The position numbers and the translations under genes were made by a program. This document shows positions 27,740 through 37,650 of a DNA stretch of 64,000 nt, in pieces; position 1 is the first letter of the stretch, and every line of letters starts with the position of its first letter. This DNA comes from Microbulbifer hainanensis (GTDB lineage Bacteria; Pseudomonadota; Gammaproteobacteria; Pseudomonadales; Cellvibrionaceae). The stretch lies in NCBI RefSeq assembly GCF_014904735.1, contig NZ_JACZCR010000029.1:1-64000 (forward strand), given 5' to 3'. Under the pieces are notes generated by a model. That model was given only the letters and a program-made list of their open reading frames with translations. It ran no database searches and was not told the DNA's origin.

Positions 27740-28519
27740 ATGCAATCAAATATCCACCCCACAGCCATTGTCGATGAGTCGGCAATTCTTGGAGCCGGGG
27801 TGAGTATCGGTCCCTACAGTGTTGTGGGGCCGGGTGTCGAGATCGGTGACGGCTGCGAGATCGCTTCGCATGTCGTACTGAGTGGTCCGACCCGGCTCGG
27901 CCGCAATAATCGCATCTACCAGTTTGCCTCTGTCGGCCAGGATACGCCGGACAAGAAATACCAGGGTGAAGATACCACCCTGGTGATTGGTGACGACAAC
28001 GTGATTCGTGAAGGCGTGACCATCCATCGTGGCACCGTGCAGGATCGCGGTGAAACGACCATCGGCAATGACAACCTGATCATGGCCTACGCCCACGTCG
28101 GTCACGACAGCGTCATCGGTAATCACACCATTCTGGTCAACAACGTAGCCCTGGCGGGGCACGTGGTCATATGCGACTGGGCCATCCTCAGTGGTTTCAG
28201 CATGGTGCATCAGCACTGTACTATCGGCGAACATGCGTTTACCGGTATGGGTGCCGCTATTGGCAAGGATGTGCCCGCTTATGTCATGGTGGCAGGCAAC
28301 CCCTGCGAGGCAAAAACCATCAATGCCGAGGGGCTGCGCCGTCGCGGATTCACCCGCGATGAAATTGCCCTGATCAACAAAGCCTACAAAATTGTCTACC
28401 GTCGCGGCCTGACCCTGCAGGAGGCTCTGGAAGCGCTGATCGAATTGCGCGAGCAGTCGGAAGTCATTCAGCCCTGGATCGACTCCATCAATTCCTCCAG
28501 CCGCGGCATCGTGCGCTGA
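27740..28519 (+). CDS. lpxA: UDP-N-acetylglucosamine acyltransferase
   Basis: A 259-residue hexapeptide-repeat trimer catalysing the first step of lipid A synthesis. It has the left-handed beta-helix (IHPTAIVDESAILGAGVSIG), the catalytic His in LIMAYAHVGHDSVIGN, and a helical C-terminus (REQSEVIQPWIDSI). The balance with FabZ sets lipid A against phospholipid output. The next gene is lpxB. Confidence 0.96.
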   Translation: MQSNIHPTAIVDESAILGAGVSIGPYSVVGPGVEIGDGCEIASHVVLSGPTRLGRNNRIYQFASVGQDTPDKKYQGEDTTLVIGDDNVIREGVTIHRGTVQDRGETTIGNDNLIMAYAHVGHDSVIGNHTILVNNVALAGHVVICDWAILSGFSMVHQHCTIGEHAFTGMGAAIGKDVPAYVMVAGNPCEAKTINAEGLRRRGFTRDEIALINKAYKIVYRRGLTLQEALEALIELREQSEVIQPWIDSINSSSRGIVR

Positions 28520-28634
28520 GCGGAACAACCCCAAAGTCACCCTGATACATCGAGAGTTTCGGCCGCAATCCGGTGAAATAATTCGCTGACAGATTGCGGT
28601 CGGCGGCGCGGCCCATCAGAGAGGATTCCTCGGA

Positions 28635-29819
28635 GTGAAAGCCACAGACAAGAAACTGCGCATCGGCATTGTGGCGGGTGAGGCCTCTGGCGATATTCTC
28701 GGTGCGGGCCTGATTACCGCGTTGCAGCAGCAGTTCCCGGACGTGCAGGTGGAGGGTATTGCCGGGCCGCGAATGCAGAAACTGGGCGCCAGCTCCCTGT
28801 TTCCAATGGAGCGCCTTTCGGTCATGGGGCTGGTCGAGCCGCTCAAGCGCTTGCCGGAACTGCTCAAGATCCGGCGCACCCTCCGCCAACATTTTATCGA
28901 CAATCCTCCCGACGTTTTTGTCGGTATTGACTCACCGGATTTCAATCTCGGGTTGGAGCAGTCGCTGAAATCCGCTGGCATTCCCACCGTGCATTATGTC
29001 AGCCCATCGGTATGGGCCTGGCGTCGGGGGCGAATTAAAAAGATCGCGCGCGCGGTGGATCGCATGTTGACGCTGTTGCCGTTCGAGGCCGAGTTCTATC
29101 GCGAACACCGTGTGCCGGTAACATTTGTCGGGCATCCGCTGGCGGATGAAATTCCACTGCATGTGGACACAGCAGGTGCGCGGAAAGCACTGGGCTTTGC
29201 CGTAGATGACCAGGTTATCGCGCTGTTGCCGGGCAGTCGCGGTGGCGAGGTGCGCCTGCTCGGTCCGCTATTCCTGCAGGCGGCCCGCTGGTGTCACCAG
29301 CGCCGCCCGGAACTGAAGTTCGTCATACCTGCGGCGAATGAGTTGCGCCTGGCGGAATTACAGGCGCAGCTGGAACAGTTTCCCGACCTGCCCGTTACGC
29401 TGCTCGATGGCAATTCGCACGGCGCTCTGTCTGCAGCCGATAACGTATTGATCGCTTCCGGTACGGCGACGCTGGAAACCATGCTGCTGAAGAAGCCGAT
29501 GGTGGTCGCCTACAAGATGGCAAAGCTTTCCTACGCGATATTCTCGCGGATGTTGCACACCCCTTGGGTTTCCCTGCCTAACCTTTTGGCTCAGCGGGAA
29601 CTGGTGCCCGAAATCCTGCAGGATGATGCCACCCCGGAAAACCTCGGTGCGGCATTACTGCAGTTCTATGACGATCCGCTACTGTACGATCAGTTGCAGC
29701 GCGAGTTCGACGATCTGCACCAACAGCTCCGCCGCGATGCGTCGACACGCGCGGCTGACGCGGTGCGCAAACTGGTAGAGGAACGGAGTGAATCGAGTGG
29801 CCGCGAAGCGCAGCAGTAA
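28635..29819 (+). CDS. lpxB: Lipid-A-disaccharide synthase
   Basis: A 394-residue GT19 glycosyltransferase joining UDP-diacylglucosamine to lipid X. Motifs are [53 protein letters not shown] and [20 protein letters not shown] (parts quoted). The GTG start follows CGGA. Its last 32 bases overlap the start of rnhB in another frame, so the two are probably coupled. Confidence 0.96.
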   Translation: MKATDKKLRIGIVAGEASGDILGAGLITALQQQFPDVQVEGIAGPRMQKLGASSLFPMERLSVMGLVEPLKRLPELLKIRRTLRQHFIDNPPDVFVGIDSPDFNLGLEQSLKSAGIPTVHYVSPSVWAWRRGRIKKIARAVDRMLTLLPFEAEFYREHRVPVTFVGHPLADEIPLHVDTAGARKALGFAVDDQVIALLPGSRGGEVRLLGPLFLQAARWCHQRRPELKFVIPAANELRLAELQAQLEQFPDLPVTLLDGNSHGALSAADNVLIASGTATLETMLLKKPMVVAYKMAKLSYAIFSRMLHTPWVSLPNLLAQRELVPEILQDDATPENLGAALLQFYDDPLLYDQLQREFDDLHQQLRRDASTRAADAVRKLVEERSESSGREAQQ

Positions 29820-30426
29820 TATTTCGCTGGAACCCTATGTGTGTCAGTACCGCGGCGAATTGCTCGCGGGTGTCGATGAGGTTGGGCGCGGCCCGCTGGC
29901 CGGTGACGTCGTGGCTGCGGCGGTTATCCTGGATCCCGCGCGCCCCATCGAAGGGCTGGCGGATTCAAAAAAACTGAGCGAGAAAAAACGCGAGCAGCTG
30001 TTCGATCTGATCTGCGAGCGTGCGCTGTCATTTGCGGTCGCGCGGGCCGATGTGGCGGAAATCGATCGGTTGAATATCCTGCACGCGAGTCTGCTGGCGA
30101 TGCGTCGCGCGGTAGAGCAGCTGCCGGTGCAGCCGGAATTCGTGCTGGTCGATGGCAATAAAAAGCCGGATTGGCGTTATCCCTGCGATACCGTGGTAAA
30201 AGGGGATGGTCGGGTTGCCGCGATTGCGGCGGCGTCGATTCTGGCCAAGGTCACCCGCGATCGGGAAATGGTGGCGCTGGACAAGATCTATCCGGGTTAC
30301 GGACTCGCGGGGCACAAAGGCTACCCCACCAAGGCGCATTTGCAGGCGCTGGAGCAGCTAGGCGCGAGCCCAATTCATCGCCAGAGTTTTGCCCCGGTGA
30401 AGCAGCTATCCATGGATTTAAGCTAA
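29788..30426 (+). CDS. rnhB: Ribonuclease HII
   Basis: About 212 residues. RNase HII cuts at ribonucleotides embedded in DNA. The catalytic site shows [21 protein letters not shown] (parts quoted, with the D-E pair), [12 protein letters not shown], and the Asp in [10 protein letters not shown]. The C-terminal [18 protein letters not shown] is typical. Two GTG starts are possible (29788 and 29797), both overlapping lpxB. dnaE, the usual next gene in E. coli, is absent here; a convergent CorC-family gene follows instead. Confidence 0.95.
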   Translation: MNRVAAKRSSNISLEPYVCQYRGELLAGVDEVGRGPLAGDVVAAAVILDPARPIEGLADSKKLSEKKREQLFDLICERALSFAVARADVAEIDRLNILHASLLAMRRAVEQLPVQPEFVLVDGNKKPDWRYPCDTVVKGDGRVAAIAAASILAKVTRDREMVALDKIYPGYGLAGHKGYPTKAHLQALEQLGASPIHRQSFAPVKQLSMDLS

Positions 30427-30458
30427 TTTGGCAGTTCGAGCCGGGGCGGTGCGCCGGG

Positions 30459-31745
30459 TTATTTGCTCCGTTTTTCCCTGTTTATTTTCTTGACCCGTGC
30501 GCGGGTGATCATCTTGTCGGATACGGCTTCAATTTCCACCAGGTAATTCAGGATGTAAAAACTGATATTGCCGTCGGGAATACTCTCCAGGTGTTCCATC
30601 GCCAGGCCGTTAAAGGTTTTCGGGCCGTCAGTGGGCAGTTCCCAGTTTAAGGTGCGATTGATGTCGCGGATTGAGGTCCCGCCCTCGATCAGGTACCAGC
30701 CGTCACCGGCGGCGACAATCTCCTCGTCCTCGCTCGGAACCGGGCTCGCGGTAAAATCGCCCACGATTTCTTCCAGCAGGTCTTCCAGGGTCACGATCCC
30801 CATGACCTCTCCGTACTCGTCCACGACCAGGCCCATGCGTCGCTTTTTCTTCTGGAAGTTCATCAGCAGTGTCGGCAGGGGCGTGGCCTCGGGCACGAAA
30901 TAGGGCTCGTCGGTATAGGATTTCAGCAGAGCGGGGCTGAAGCCATCGGGGCCATCGCGCAGTATCTGGGCCGCACGGCGCAGATGCAGGATGCCCACCA
31001 CGCGATTGATGTCGCCCTCAAATACGGGCAGGCGCGTGTAACTGCTCTCCGCCAGCTGCTGCAGTATCTCTTCACCGGTGTGCTCCAGATCCACACCCAC
31101 GACTTCGTTGCGCGGGATCATGATGTCTTCTACCGTCGCCTGGTCCAGGTCGAGTACGTTGAGCAGCATGCCTTTGTGTTTGCTTGGCAGCAGGGCGCCG
31201 GATTCGAACACGACAGTGCGCAACTCCTCCGGTGCCAGATGCTCTTCTTCGGACGTCTCGCCAGCCTCCACGCCGACGAGGCGCGCGAGGCCATTGGAGA
31301 CGCTGCCCACCAGCCACACGAACGGTGCCAGCAGGCGCAAAAGCGGCCGCAGTATCAGGCTGGCGGGAAAGGCGACTTTCTCCGGGTGCAGGGCGGCGAT
31401 GGTTTTCGGTGTCACTTCGGCAAAGATCAGGATCACCACCGTGAGGGCCGCAGTGGCATAGAAAACACCGGCGTCGCCATAGAGACGGGTGAAAACAGTG
31501 GTGGCAATGGATGTGGCGAGAATATTCACCAGGTTGTTGCCGATCAGGATAGCGCCGATCAGCTTGTCCGGGCGCGACAGCAACTCCACGGCCCGCTTGG
31601 CCCCGCGATGACCACTCTTGGCCTGGTGACGCAGGCGGTAGCGGTTGAGCGCCATCATGCTGGTTTCGGAGCTGGAGAAAAAAGCGGAAATAACTATCAG
31701 CAGGCCTATCAGTGCAAACAGTAGGCCGGGCGGTATCTCGTTCAA
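30459..31745 (-). CDS. CNNM/CorC-HlyC family membrane transporter (YfjD-like)
   Basis: A 428-residue protein. The N-terminal DUF21 membrane domain has about four hydrophobic segments (FALIGLLIVISAFFSSSETSMMALNRYRL in parts). A pair of CBS domains follows (DIMIPRNEVVGVDLEHTGEEI; PTLLMNFQKKKRRMGLVVDEYGEVMGIVTLEDLLEEIVGD in parts). A CorC_HlyC domain is at the C-terminus. The family is linked to magnesium or cobalt transport or resistance, but the substrate here is not determined. It starts 88 bp downstream of the ypjD-like gene on the same strand and converges with rnhB. Confidence 0.9.
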   Translation of the reverse strand: MNEIPPGLLFALIGLLIVISAFFSSSETSMMALNRYRLRHQAKSGHRGAKRAVELLSRPDKLIGAILIGNNLVNILATSIATTVFTRLYGDAGVFYATAALTVVILIFAEVTPKTIAALHPEKVAFPASLILRPLLRLLAPFVWLVGSVSNGLARLVGVEAGETSEEEHLAPEELRTVVFESGALLPSKHKGMLLNVLDLDQATVEDIMIPRNEVVGVDLEHTGEEILQQLAESSYTRLPVFEGDINRVVGILHLRRAAQILRDGPDGFSPALLKSYTDEPYFVPEATPLPTLLMNFQKKKRRMGLVVDEYGEVMGIVTLEDLLEEIVGDFTASPVPSEDEEIVAAGDGWYLIEGGTSIRDINRTLNWELPTDGPKTFNGLAMEHLESIPDGNISFYILNYLVEIEAVSDKMITRARVKKINREKRSK

Positions 31746-31833
31746 GGGAGAACTCTTTTTATGGCGAAGCGGAGATATTGAAACAGAATTTCACTCGCCG
31801 CAAGTTTGTACGCTGTTATAAGGAGGAATTGCT

Positions 31834-32646
31834 TCAGCCGCGGTGGAGGATGACTTCCAGCACCAGCTTGCTGCCAAAGTAGGCGAGCATCAGTGCAGCA
31901 AATGCCGCGAGGGTCCAGCGCACAGCCGTATTCCCGCGCCAGCCGAGTTTCCAGTGTCCCACCAGTAATACGCTGTAAAGGCACCAGGCGACGATTGACA
32001 GCACAGTCTTGTGGACCAGGTGTTGGGCGAACAGGTTGTCGACAAACAGGAAACCGGTGATCAGCGACGCAGTCAGCAACAGCTGCCCGAATGCAATCAG
32101 GCCGAAGAGCAGGGATTCCATGGTCTGCAGCGGTGGCAGCAGCCGGCTGATGCCACCGGGCCGGTGATTGTGCAGCTGCTGATTCTGAAAGTAGAGGTAG
32201 ATCGCCTGTAGGGTGGCGATGGACAGCAGCGCATAGGCGGTGATCGACAGGAGTACATGGGTGGCCAGGCCGGCGGAAAGCTGCTGGCGTGGTGCTACAC
32301 CGCCCCAGTCATACACGGCCGCCATTACCGTCAGGGCGCCGAGCGGGGCCAATATCAGGATCAGCAGCTGCAGCGGGTGGCGCACGGCGAGCAGCAGTAT
32401 CAGCAGGTTGACGGTCCAGGCTACCAGCGAAAGCATCGCCAGCAGGTCGAAACGATAGCCATTCGGGGCGATCAGGGTGTGAGTCAGGGAAATGCTGTGG
32501 GCCAGCAGAGCGCCGGCGAGTAGCGCCAGCAACAGTGCCTGATTTGACTGTCGCTGCCGGAAAATACCCTGTGCCGCCACTAAGGTTGTGACCAGGTAAA
32601 GTGCAATTGCCGTCCAGTGGGCGAACGCCGCCATCGATGAATCCAT
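31834..32646 (-). CDS. CcsA/YpjD-family inner-membrane protein
   Basis: A 270-residue polytopic protein with about eight transmembrane segments and the CcsA-type cytochrome c assembly region: DWGGVAPRQQLSAGLATHVLLSI and later AHLVHKTVLSIVAWCLYSVLL (parts). The histidines within these segments are the kind used for haem handling in this family. The start MDSSMAAFAHW at 32646 is preceded by GGGAC; a longer frame to 33210 is an ffh shadow. It diverges from ffh, as in Pseudomonas. The exact role of the YpjD group is unclear. Confidence 0.88.
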   Translation of the reverse strand: MDSSMAAFAHWTAIALYLVTTLVAAQGIFRQRQSNQALLLALLAGALLAHSISLTHTLIAPNGYRFDLLAMLSLVAWTVNLLILLLAVRHPLQLLILILAPLGALTVMAAVYDWGGVAPRQQLSAGLATHVLLSITAYALLSIATLQAIYLYFQNQQLHNHRPGGISRLLPPLQTMESLLFGLIAFGQLLLTASLITGFLFVDNLFAQHLVHKTVLSIVAWCLYSVLLVGHWKLGWRGNTAVRWTLAAFAALMLAYFGSKLVLEVILHRG

Positions 32647-32845
32647 GTCCCGTTTGCGATAGGCGGGCAGTGTGGCACAGCGCGCCGAAGCTGGAAAGTG
32701 CCTCCCGCGTACCGGAGTTTCTGCTGTGCGGGCTCCTGGGCTATACTGCCGCGCCACGAGAGCCGGGAGCGGTGGCTTCCGCCAAAATAAGCCGATTGCC
32801 GCTGCAAGTGGGATCGGCCAGTTAATGAGAGATCGAGACGTATCT

Positions 32846-34276
32846 ATGTTCGACAACCTGAGCGACCGCCTGTCGGCGGCGTTAAAGAAGGTCACTGGCA
32901 AAGCGCGCCTGACGGATGACAATATCCGCGACACCCTGCGCGAAGTGCGCAAAGCGCTGCTGGAGGCGGACGTCGCCCTGCCGGTGGTCAAGGCGTTTGT
33001 GCAGCAGGTGCGCACCGCTGCCGTGGGGCAGCAGGTCAGCAAGGCGCTGAATCCGGGGCAGCAGTTCGTCAAGATCGTGCAGGACGAATTGGTCAAGGTC
33101 ATGGGCGAGGCCGCCGCACCACTGAACCTGGCGGTACAACCGCCGGCGGTCATCCTGATGGCGGGCCTGCAGGGCGCCGGTAAAACGACCAGCGTGGCCA
33201 AACTGGCCAAATATCTGCAGGCGCGCGAGAAAAAGAAAGTGATGGTGGTGAGTGCGGACGTCTACCGCCCCGCGGCCATCAAGCAGTTGGAGACCCTCGC
33301 CGGGGAAGTGGATGCGCTTTTCTATCCGTCCACTTCGGATCAGAAACCGCTGGATATCGCCAAAGGCGCGATGGACGCGGCACGCAAGCAGTTTGCCGAT
33401 GTGCTGATCGTCGATACGGCCGGTCGCCTGCATATCGACGAGCAGCTGATGGATGAAATCCGTGAACTTCACGGGGCGCTGGATCCGGCTGAAACCCTGT
33501 TCGTGATCGACGCCATGATCGGCCAGGACGCGGTGAATACCGCCAGCGCCTTCAACGACGCACTGCCACTGACCGGTGTGATCCTGACCAAGGCCGACGG
33601 CGATGCCCGCGGCGGTGCGGCGCTGTCCGTGCGACACGTGACCGGCAAGCCGATCAAGTTTATCGGTGTCGGCGAAAAGACTGACGCCCTGGAGACCTTC
33701 CATCCGGATCGTATTGCATCCCGGATCCTCGGTATGGGCGACATCCTGTCGCTGATTGAGGAAGCCGAACAGAAGATCGACAAGGCCAAGGCCGAAAAGC
33801 TGGTCAAGAAAGTGCAGAAGGGCAAAGGGTTCGACCTGGAGGACCTGCGCGACCAGTTGCAGCAGATGCAGAGTATGGGTGGCCTCGGCTCCCTGATGGA
33901 GAAGATGCCCGGCATGGGCGGGCTCGCACAGGCGGCCCAGCAGGCGGACATGGGCAAGGAGTTCAAGCGGATGGATGCCATCATCAGCTCCATGACCCCG
34001 GCCGAGCGCCGCAACCCGGATATCCTCAGCGGCTCGCGCAAGCGCCGTATTACCGCCGGTTCCGGCACCCAGATCCAGGACCTGAACCGCCTGCTCAAGC
34101 AGCACAAGCAGATGGGCAAGATGATGAAAAAGCTCAAGGGCGGCGGCATGGGCAAGCTGATGCGCGGCATGGGCGGCATGCCGGGTATGGGCGGTGGCGG
34201 TGGCATGGGTGGAATGGGAGGCCTGGGTGGCGGAATGCCCGGCGGCCTGCCACCCGGTCTCGGCAAGAAGAAATAG
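32846..34276 (+). CDS. ffh: Signal recognition particle GTPase Ffh
   Basis: A 476-residue protein targeting membrane proteins co-translationally. The N domain starts MFDNLSDRLSAALKKVTG. The G domain has GLQGAGKTTSVAKLA, VVSADVYRPAAIKQL, VDTAGRLHID and TKADGDARGGAALS. The M domain is Met-rich and binds 4.5S RNA. It ends in a long Gly/Met-rich tail (GGMGGMGGLGGGM). ATG 32846 is the family start; an in-frame ATG at 32825 is possible. 4.5S RNA is not encoded in this window. Confidence 0.97.
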   Translation: MFDNLSDRLSAALKKVTGKARLTDDNIRDTLREVRKALLEADVALPVVKAFVQQVRTAAVGQQVSKALNPGQQFVKIVQDELVKVMGEAAAPLNLAVQPPAVILMAGLQGAGKTTSVAKLAKYLQAREKKKVMVVSADVYRPAAIKQLETLAGEVDALFYPSTSDQKPLDIAKGAMDAARKQFADVLIVDTAGRLHIDEQLMDEIRELHGALDPAETLFVIDAMIGQDAVNTASAFNDALPLTGVILTKADGDARGGAALSVRHVTGKPIKFIGVGEKTDALETFHPDRIASRILGMGDILSLIEEAEQKIDKAKAEKLVKKVQKGKGFDLEDLRDQLQQMQSMGGLGSLMEKMPGMGGLAQAAQQADMGKEFKRMDAIISSMTPAERRNPDILSGSRKRRITAGSGTQIQDLNRLLKQHKQMGKMMKKLKGGGMGKLMRGMGGMPGMGGGGGMGGMGGLGGGMPGGLPPGLGKKK

Positions 34277-34315
34277 GCAGCTTGAGAGGCCCTTTTAGCG
34301 GGCGGATTTAAGCGC

Positions 34316-34376
34316 TATACAAACCTCGGGCGGTACATTAGAATACGCCGCCTTTCAGCCGGGTGAGCTACCGGCT
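34316..34376 (+). promoter_or_regulatory. Candidate promoter and leader hairpin of the rpsP operon
   Basis: TATACA (34316-34321) and TAGAAT (34339-34344) are separated by 17 bp, a plausible sigma-70 pair. Downstream, agccgg (34357-34362) and ccggct (34371-34376) form a leader hairpin before rpsP. Confidence 0.5.
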
Positions 34377-34435
34377 TATTGTTGTAGGTGGTCGCTGATT
34401 GCGACTGCCCAGTGTTGAAACTACAGGAAAGCTAC

Positions 34436-34675
34436 ATGGTAACCATTCGTTTGGCTCGTGGCGGTGCAAAGAAGCGCCCGTTCTATCACCTGACAGTCAC
34501 TGACAGCCGCAAATCCCGCGACGGTCGTTTCATCGAGCGCGTTGGCTTTTTCAACCCGGTTGCCCGTGGTCAGGAAGAGCGTCTGCGTATCGACCGTGAC
34601 CGCGTTGAGTTCTGGGTTGGCCAGGGCGCACAGGTATCCGATCGCGTCAGCAAGCTGCTGAAAGAATCTGCCTGA
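34436..34675 (+). CDS. rpsP: 30S ribosomal protein S16
   Basis: A 79-residue ribosomal protein, [19 protein letters not shown], with the signatures [21 protein letters not shown] (parts quoted) and the closing [18 protein letters not shown] lies just upstream of the ATG at 34436. It is the first gene of the classical rpsP-rimM-trmD-rplS operon. Confidence 0.97.
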   Translation: MVTIRLARGGAKKRPFYHLTVTDSRKSRDGRFIERVGFFNPVARGQEERLRIDRDRVEFWVGQGAQVSDRVSKLLKESA

Positions 34676-34676
34676 T

Positions 34677-35255
34677 TTGAGCCGAGCTGCGAGTGCGCCT
34701 GTGACGTCTGTTGACCTCGATAGCAGTGGATCCAATTCTGCTGAGTTGGTCACTGTCGGGCGCATTACTGCGGTCTACGGTGTCCGCGGCTGGTTGAAGG
34801 TGCATTCCTTTACCGAGCCGATGGACAATATCCTGCAATTTTCCAAATGGTATTTGCAGGGCCAGCAAGGCTGGGAACCCCTGAAGATCGACGGGGGACG
34901 TCGCCACGGTAAGGGCTTGATTGTTCATATCGAAGGCGTCGACGACCGCGATCTCGCGGCAGGCTACTGCCAGAGGGAAATCGCCGTTCACCGCAGTGAA
35001 ATGCCGCGGCTGGGCGAGGGCGAGTTCTACTGGCATCAGCTGGAAGGGCTGCGCGTGGTCAGTCAATTTGACGGCCGCGAGCACAATTTCGGCACCGTGG
35101 TGCGCATGATGGAAACCGGCGCGAATGACGTGCTGGTGGTGCGCGGTGGTGAGGATGGGCGCGAGCGCCTGATTCCGTATCTGCCGGGCGAATTCATCAC
35201 CAATATCGACCTGGACGCCGGTGAGATCACCGTCGCCTGGGATCCGGCGTTTTAG
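34677..35255 (+). CDS. rimM: Ribosome maturation factor RimM
   Basis: Up to 192 residues. RimM binds S19 and assists maturation of the 30S head. The N-terminal domain shows [24 protein letters not shown] (parts) and the C-terminal PRC-barrel shows [22 protein letters not shown] (parts). The start is not settled: TTG at 34677 directly after the rpsP stop, or GTG at 34701. Neither has a clear ribosome-binding site, so coupling to rpsP is likely. Confidence 0.93.
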   Translation: MSRAASAPVTSVDLDSSGSNSAELVTVGRITAVYGVRGWLKVHSFTEPMDNILQFSKWYLQGQQGWEPLKIDGGRRHGKGLIVHIEGVDDRDLAAGYCQREIAVHRSEMPRLGEGEFYWHQLEGLRVVSQFDGREHNFGTVVRMMETGANDVLVVRGGEDGRERLIPYLPGEFITNIDLDAGEITVAWDPAF

Positions 35256-35266
35256 GCCTGACCGCG

Positions 35267-36034
35267 GTGGGTGCCAAGCGCATTGCGCTGGTCAGCATCT
35301 TTCCGGAGATGTTTGCCGCGCTGACTGGCTACGGTATCAGTGGCCGTGCCGTTAAGGATGGCCTGCTGGAAGTGCGCTGCTGGAACCCTCGGGATTTCAC
35401 CAGTGATCGACATCGCACCGTGGACGACCGCCCCTATGGCGGCGGGCCGGGCATGGTGATGTTGGCCGAACCGCTGTATCAGGCACTGAGCGCCGCGCGC
35501 GCCTGGGCCGAAGAGGGCGGAGAGGCGGCGCGGACGATCTATCTGTCTCCCCAGGGGCGGCAGCTGAATCAGAAGGGTGTCGAGGAGCTGTCCGAGGCCG
35601 GTAATCTGGTATTGCTGGCGGGGCGCTACGAAGGCATCGACGAGCGCATCGTCGAGATGCTGATCGACCAGGAATGGTCAATCGGCGACTATGTTTTAAG
35701 TGGTGGTGAACTCGCCGCCATGGTGATGGTGGATGCCATTACCCGGCTGATTCCCGGGGCCCTCGGCCACGATCAGTCGGCAGTGGAGGACTCCTTTGCC
35801 CAGGGGCTGCTGGACTGTCCCCATTACACCCGCCCGGAGGAATACCGCGGCAGGTCGGTTCCGGAGGTTCTGCTCTCCGGCAACCACGAAAAAATTCGCC
35901 GCTGGCGCCTCAAGCAGGCACTGGCGCGCACGGAACAGCGACGCCCCGATTTGTTCGATGGGCTCGCGCTGGACAGTGAACAGACGTTGCTGCTGGAGGA
36001 AATCCGGCAGGAGCGGAAGTCCGAAGAAACTTGA
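35267..36034 (+). CDS. trmD: tRNA (guanine-N1)-methyltransferase
   Basis: A 255-residue SPOUT-class methyltransferase making m1G37 in tRNA, needed to prevent +1 frameshifts. The trefoil-knot SAM site is present: [16 protein letters not shown], then [20 protein letters not shown]. The N-terminus [20 protein letters not shown] is typical. The start is GTG at 35267, 12 bp after rimM. Confidence 0.97.
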   Translation: MGAKRIALVSIFPEMFAALTGYGISGRAVKDGLLEVRCWNPRDFTSDRHRTVDDRPYGGGPGMVMLAEPLYQALSAARAWAEEGGEAARTIYLSPQGRQLNQKGVEELSEAGNLVLLAGRYEGIDERIVEMLIDQEWSIGDYVLSGGELAAMVMVDAITRLIPGALGHDQSAVEDSFAQGLLDCPHYTRPEEYRGRSVPEVLLSGNHEKIRRWRLKQALARTEQRRPDLFDGLALDSEQTLLLEEIRQERKSEET

Positions 36035-36113
36035 TGCCGGATTCGCCGGGAGGCGAGAGTAGTTCGGTGAACTAGCTGAGAAGCTACACAATCTGTATTT
36101 GGGAGTATTCCAA

Positions 36114-36464
36114 ATGACCAACAAAATCATTCAGCAGCTGGAACAGGAACAGCTGAAGAGCGAAGTTCCGGCCTTTGCCCCCGGCGACACTGTTGTCGTT
36201 CAGGTTAAGGTGAAAGAAGGTAACCGCGAGCGTCTGCAGGCCTTTGAAGGCGTTGTTATCGGCAAGCGCAACCGCGGCCTGAACTCCTCCTTCACCGTGC
36301 GCAAAATTTCCCACGGTGTCGGCGTTGAGCGTACCTTCCAGACGCACAGCCCGCTGGTAGACAGCGTTGCTGTCAAGCGTCGCGGCGACGTTCGCCAGGC
36401 CAAGCTGTACTACCTGCGCAGCCTGACTGGTAAAGCAGCCCGCATCAAAGAGAAACTCAACTGA
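36114..36464 (+). CDS. rplS: 50S ribosomal protein L19
   Basis: A 116-residue ribosomal protein at the 30S-50S interface. It shows [20 protein letters not shown] and the signature [19 protein letters not shown]. It ends [24 protein letters not shown] at 36101 sets the ATG at 36114. It closes the rpsP operon and is followed by a strong terminator. Confidence 0.97.
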   Translation: MTNKIIQQLEQEQLKSEVPAFAPGDTVVVQVKVKEGNRERLQAFEGVVIGKRNRGLNSSFTVRKISHGVGVERTFQTHSPLVDSVAVKRRGDVRQAKLYYLRSLTGKAARIKEKLN

Positions 36465-36490
36465 GTTTCCCGTTGATCGAGCGGTAGAAG

Positions 36491-36517
36491 AAGCCGGGCA
36501 TTTGTCCCGGCTTTTTT
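36491..36517 (+). terminator. Rho-independent terminator of the rpsP-rplS operon
   Basis: The stem aagccggg (36491-36498) pairs with cccggctt (36506-36513) and runs into TTTTTT ending at 36517. It lies 26 bp after the rplS stop. Confidence 0.9.
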
Positions 36518-36595
36518 GTGCCCGCAGGAAATGGCCCTGTATACCTGGATAACACCCTGCACCGGTGGGGCTCCGCACTGTGATTTAATAGTCCG

Positions 36596-37501
36596 ATGGA
36601 AATAACCGCCGACCACCAACTGCTGATCGACCGCTGGCTGGACATGCTCTGGTCCGAGCGCGGTGCCAGCGAGCACACCCGCGCGGCCTACGGCCGCGAC
36701 CTGCGCAATTTCGTGAATTTCTGCCTCGACGGCGGCCACAGTGATCTCATGGCCGTTGACCGCGGGCGGGTGCAGCAGTATCTGGCCGAAAGGCATAAAA
36801 ACGGCAATTCCGCGCGCTCCAGTGCCCGGGCACTCGCTGCGCTGCGGAGTTTCTACCGCTACTGCCTGCGCCAGGGGTTTCTCGCCGAAGACCCGGTGGC
36901 GCTGGTCGAAAATCCCAAGCTGCCAAAGCCTTTGCCAAAGTCCCTGTCCGAGGCGGACGTGGAGTCCCTGCTGGCTGCGCCAGATACCGAGACGGCCATC
37001 GGCGCGCGGGACAGAGCCATGTTGGAACTGTTGTACGCCTGCGGCCTGCGGGTGTCGGAGCTGGTGGAACTCACCGTGTCGCAGATCAACCTGCGCCAGG
37101 GAGTAGTGCGCGTCTTCGGCAAAGGCAGCAAGGAGCGCCTGGTGCCGATGGGTGAGGCGGCCCAGGCGTGGATGCAACGCTATTTGAGTGATATCCGGCC
37201 GCAACTGCTGCCGCCGGGGCAGAGCGATACCTGTTTCCCAGGGCGCGGCGGACGACCGATGACTCGCCAGACCTTCTGGTATCGCGTCAAGCACTGGGCG
37301 GCCGTGGCGTGTATCGACAAGCCGCTGTCACCCCATACGCTGCGCCACGCGTTTGCGACCCATCTGCTGAATCACGGTGCCGATCTGCGAGTCGTGCAAC
37401 TGCTGCTCGGCCACACGGATCTGTCCACCACGCAGATCTATACCCAGGTTGCCAAGGCCCGCCTGCAGGCACTGCACCGGACACATCACCCGCGGGGATA
37501 G
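36596..37501 (+). CDS. xerD: Tyrosine recombinase XerD
   Basis: A 301-residue site-specific recombinase that, with XerC, resolves chromosome dimers at dif. The N-terminal SAM-like core-binding domain is about 5-90. The catalytic domain has Arg in LYACGLRVSELVEL, Lys in FGKGSKERLVPMGEA, the HxxR in PHTLRHAFATHLLNHGADL, and LLGHTDLSTTQIYTQV with the nucleophilic Tyr. XerD is preferred over XerC because dsbC follows, as in Pseudomonas and E. coli. Confidence 0.95.
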   Translation: MEITADHQLLIDRWLDMLWSERGASEHTRAAYGRDLRNFVNFCLDGGHSDLMAVDRGRVQQYLAERHKNGNSARSSARALAALRSFYRYCLRQGFLAEDPVALVENPKLPKPLPKSLSEADVESLLAAPDTETAIGARDRAMLELLYACGLRVSELVELTVSQINLRQGVVRVFGKGSKERLVPMGEAAQAWMQRYLSDIRPQLLPPGQSDTCFPGRGGRPMTRQTFWYRVKHWAAVACIDKPLSPHTLRHAFATHLLNHGADLRVVQLLLGHTDLSTTQIYTQVAKARLQALHRTHHPRG

Positions 37502-37650
37502 CCCTGGTCGACCTGCTTCATGGTGCGCCCGGTGCGGATATGGTAAAACGCGCCACAGAGAACATTTGTCGCCAATTGATGCCATACTGGCGGGAACCGG
37601 CATTCGGCCATTTAGTCGAATCCATAGAAGAATCGAAGGAGCTTTCGACA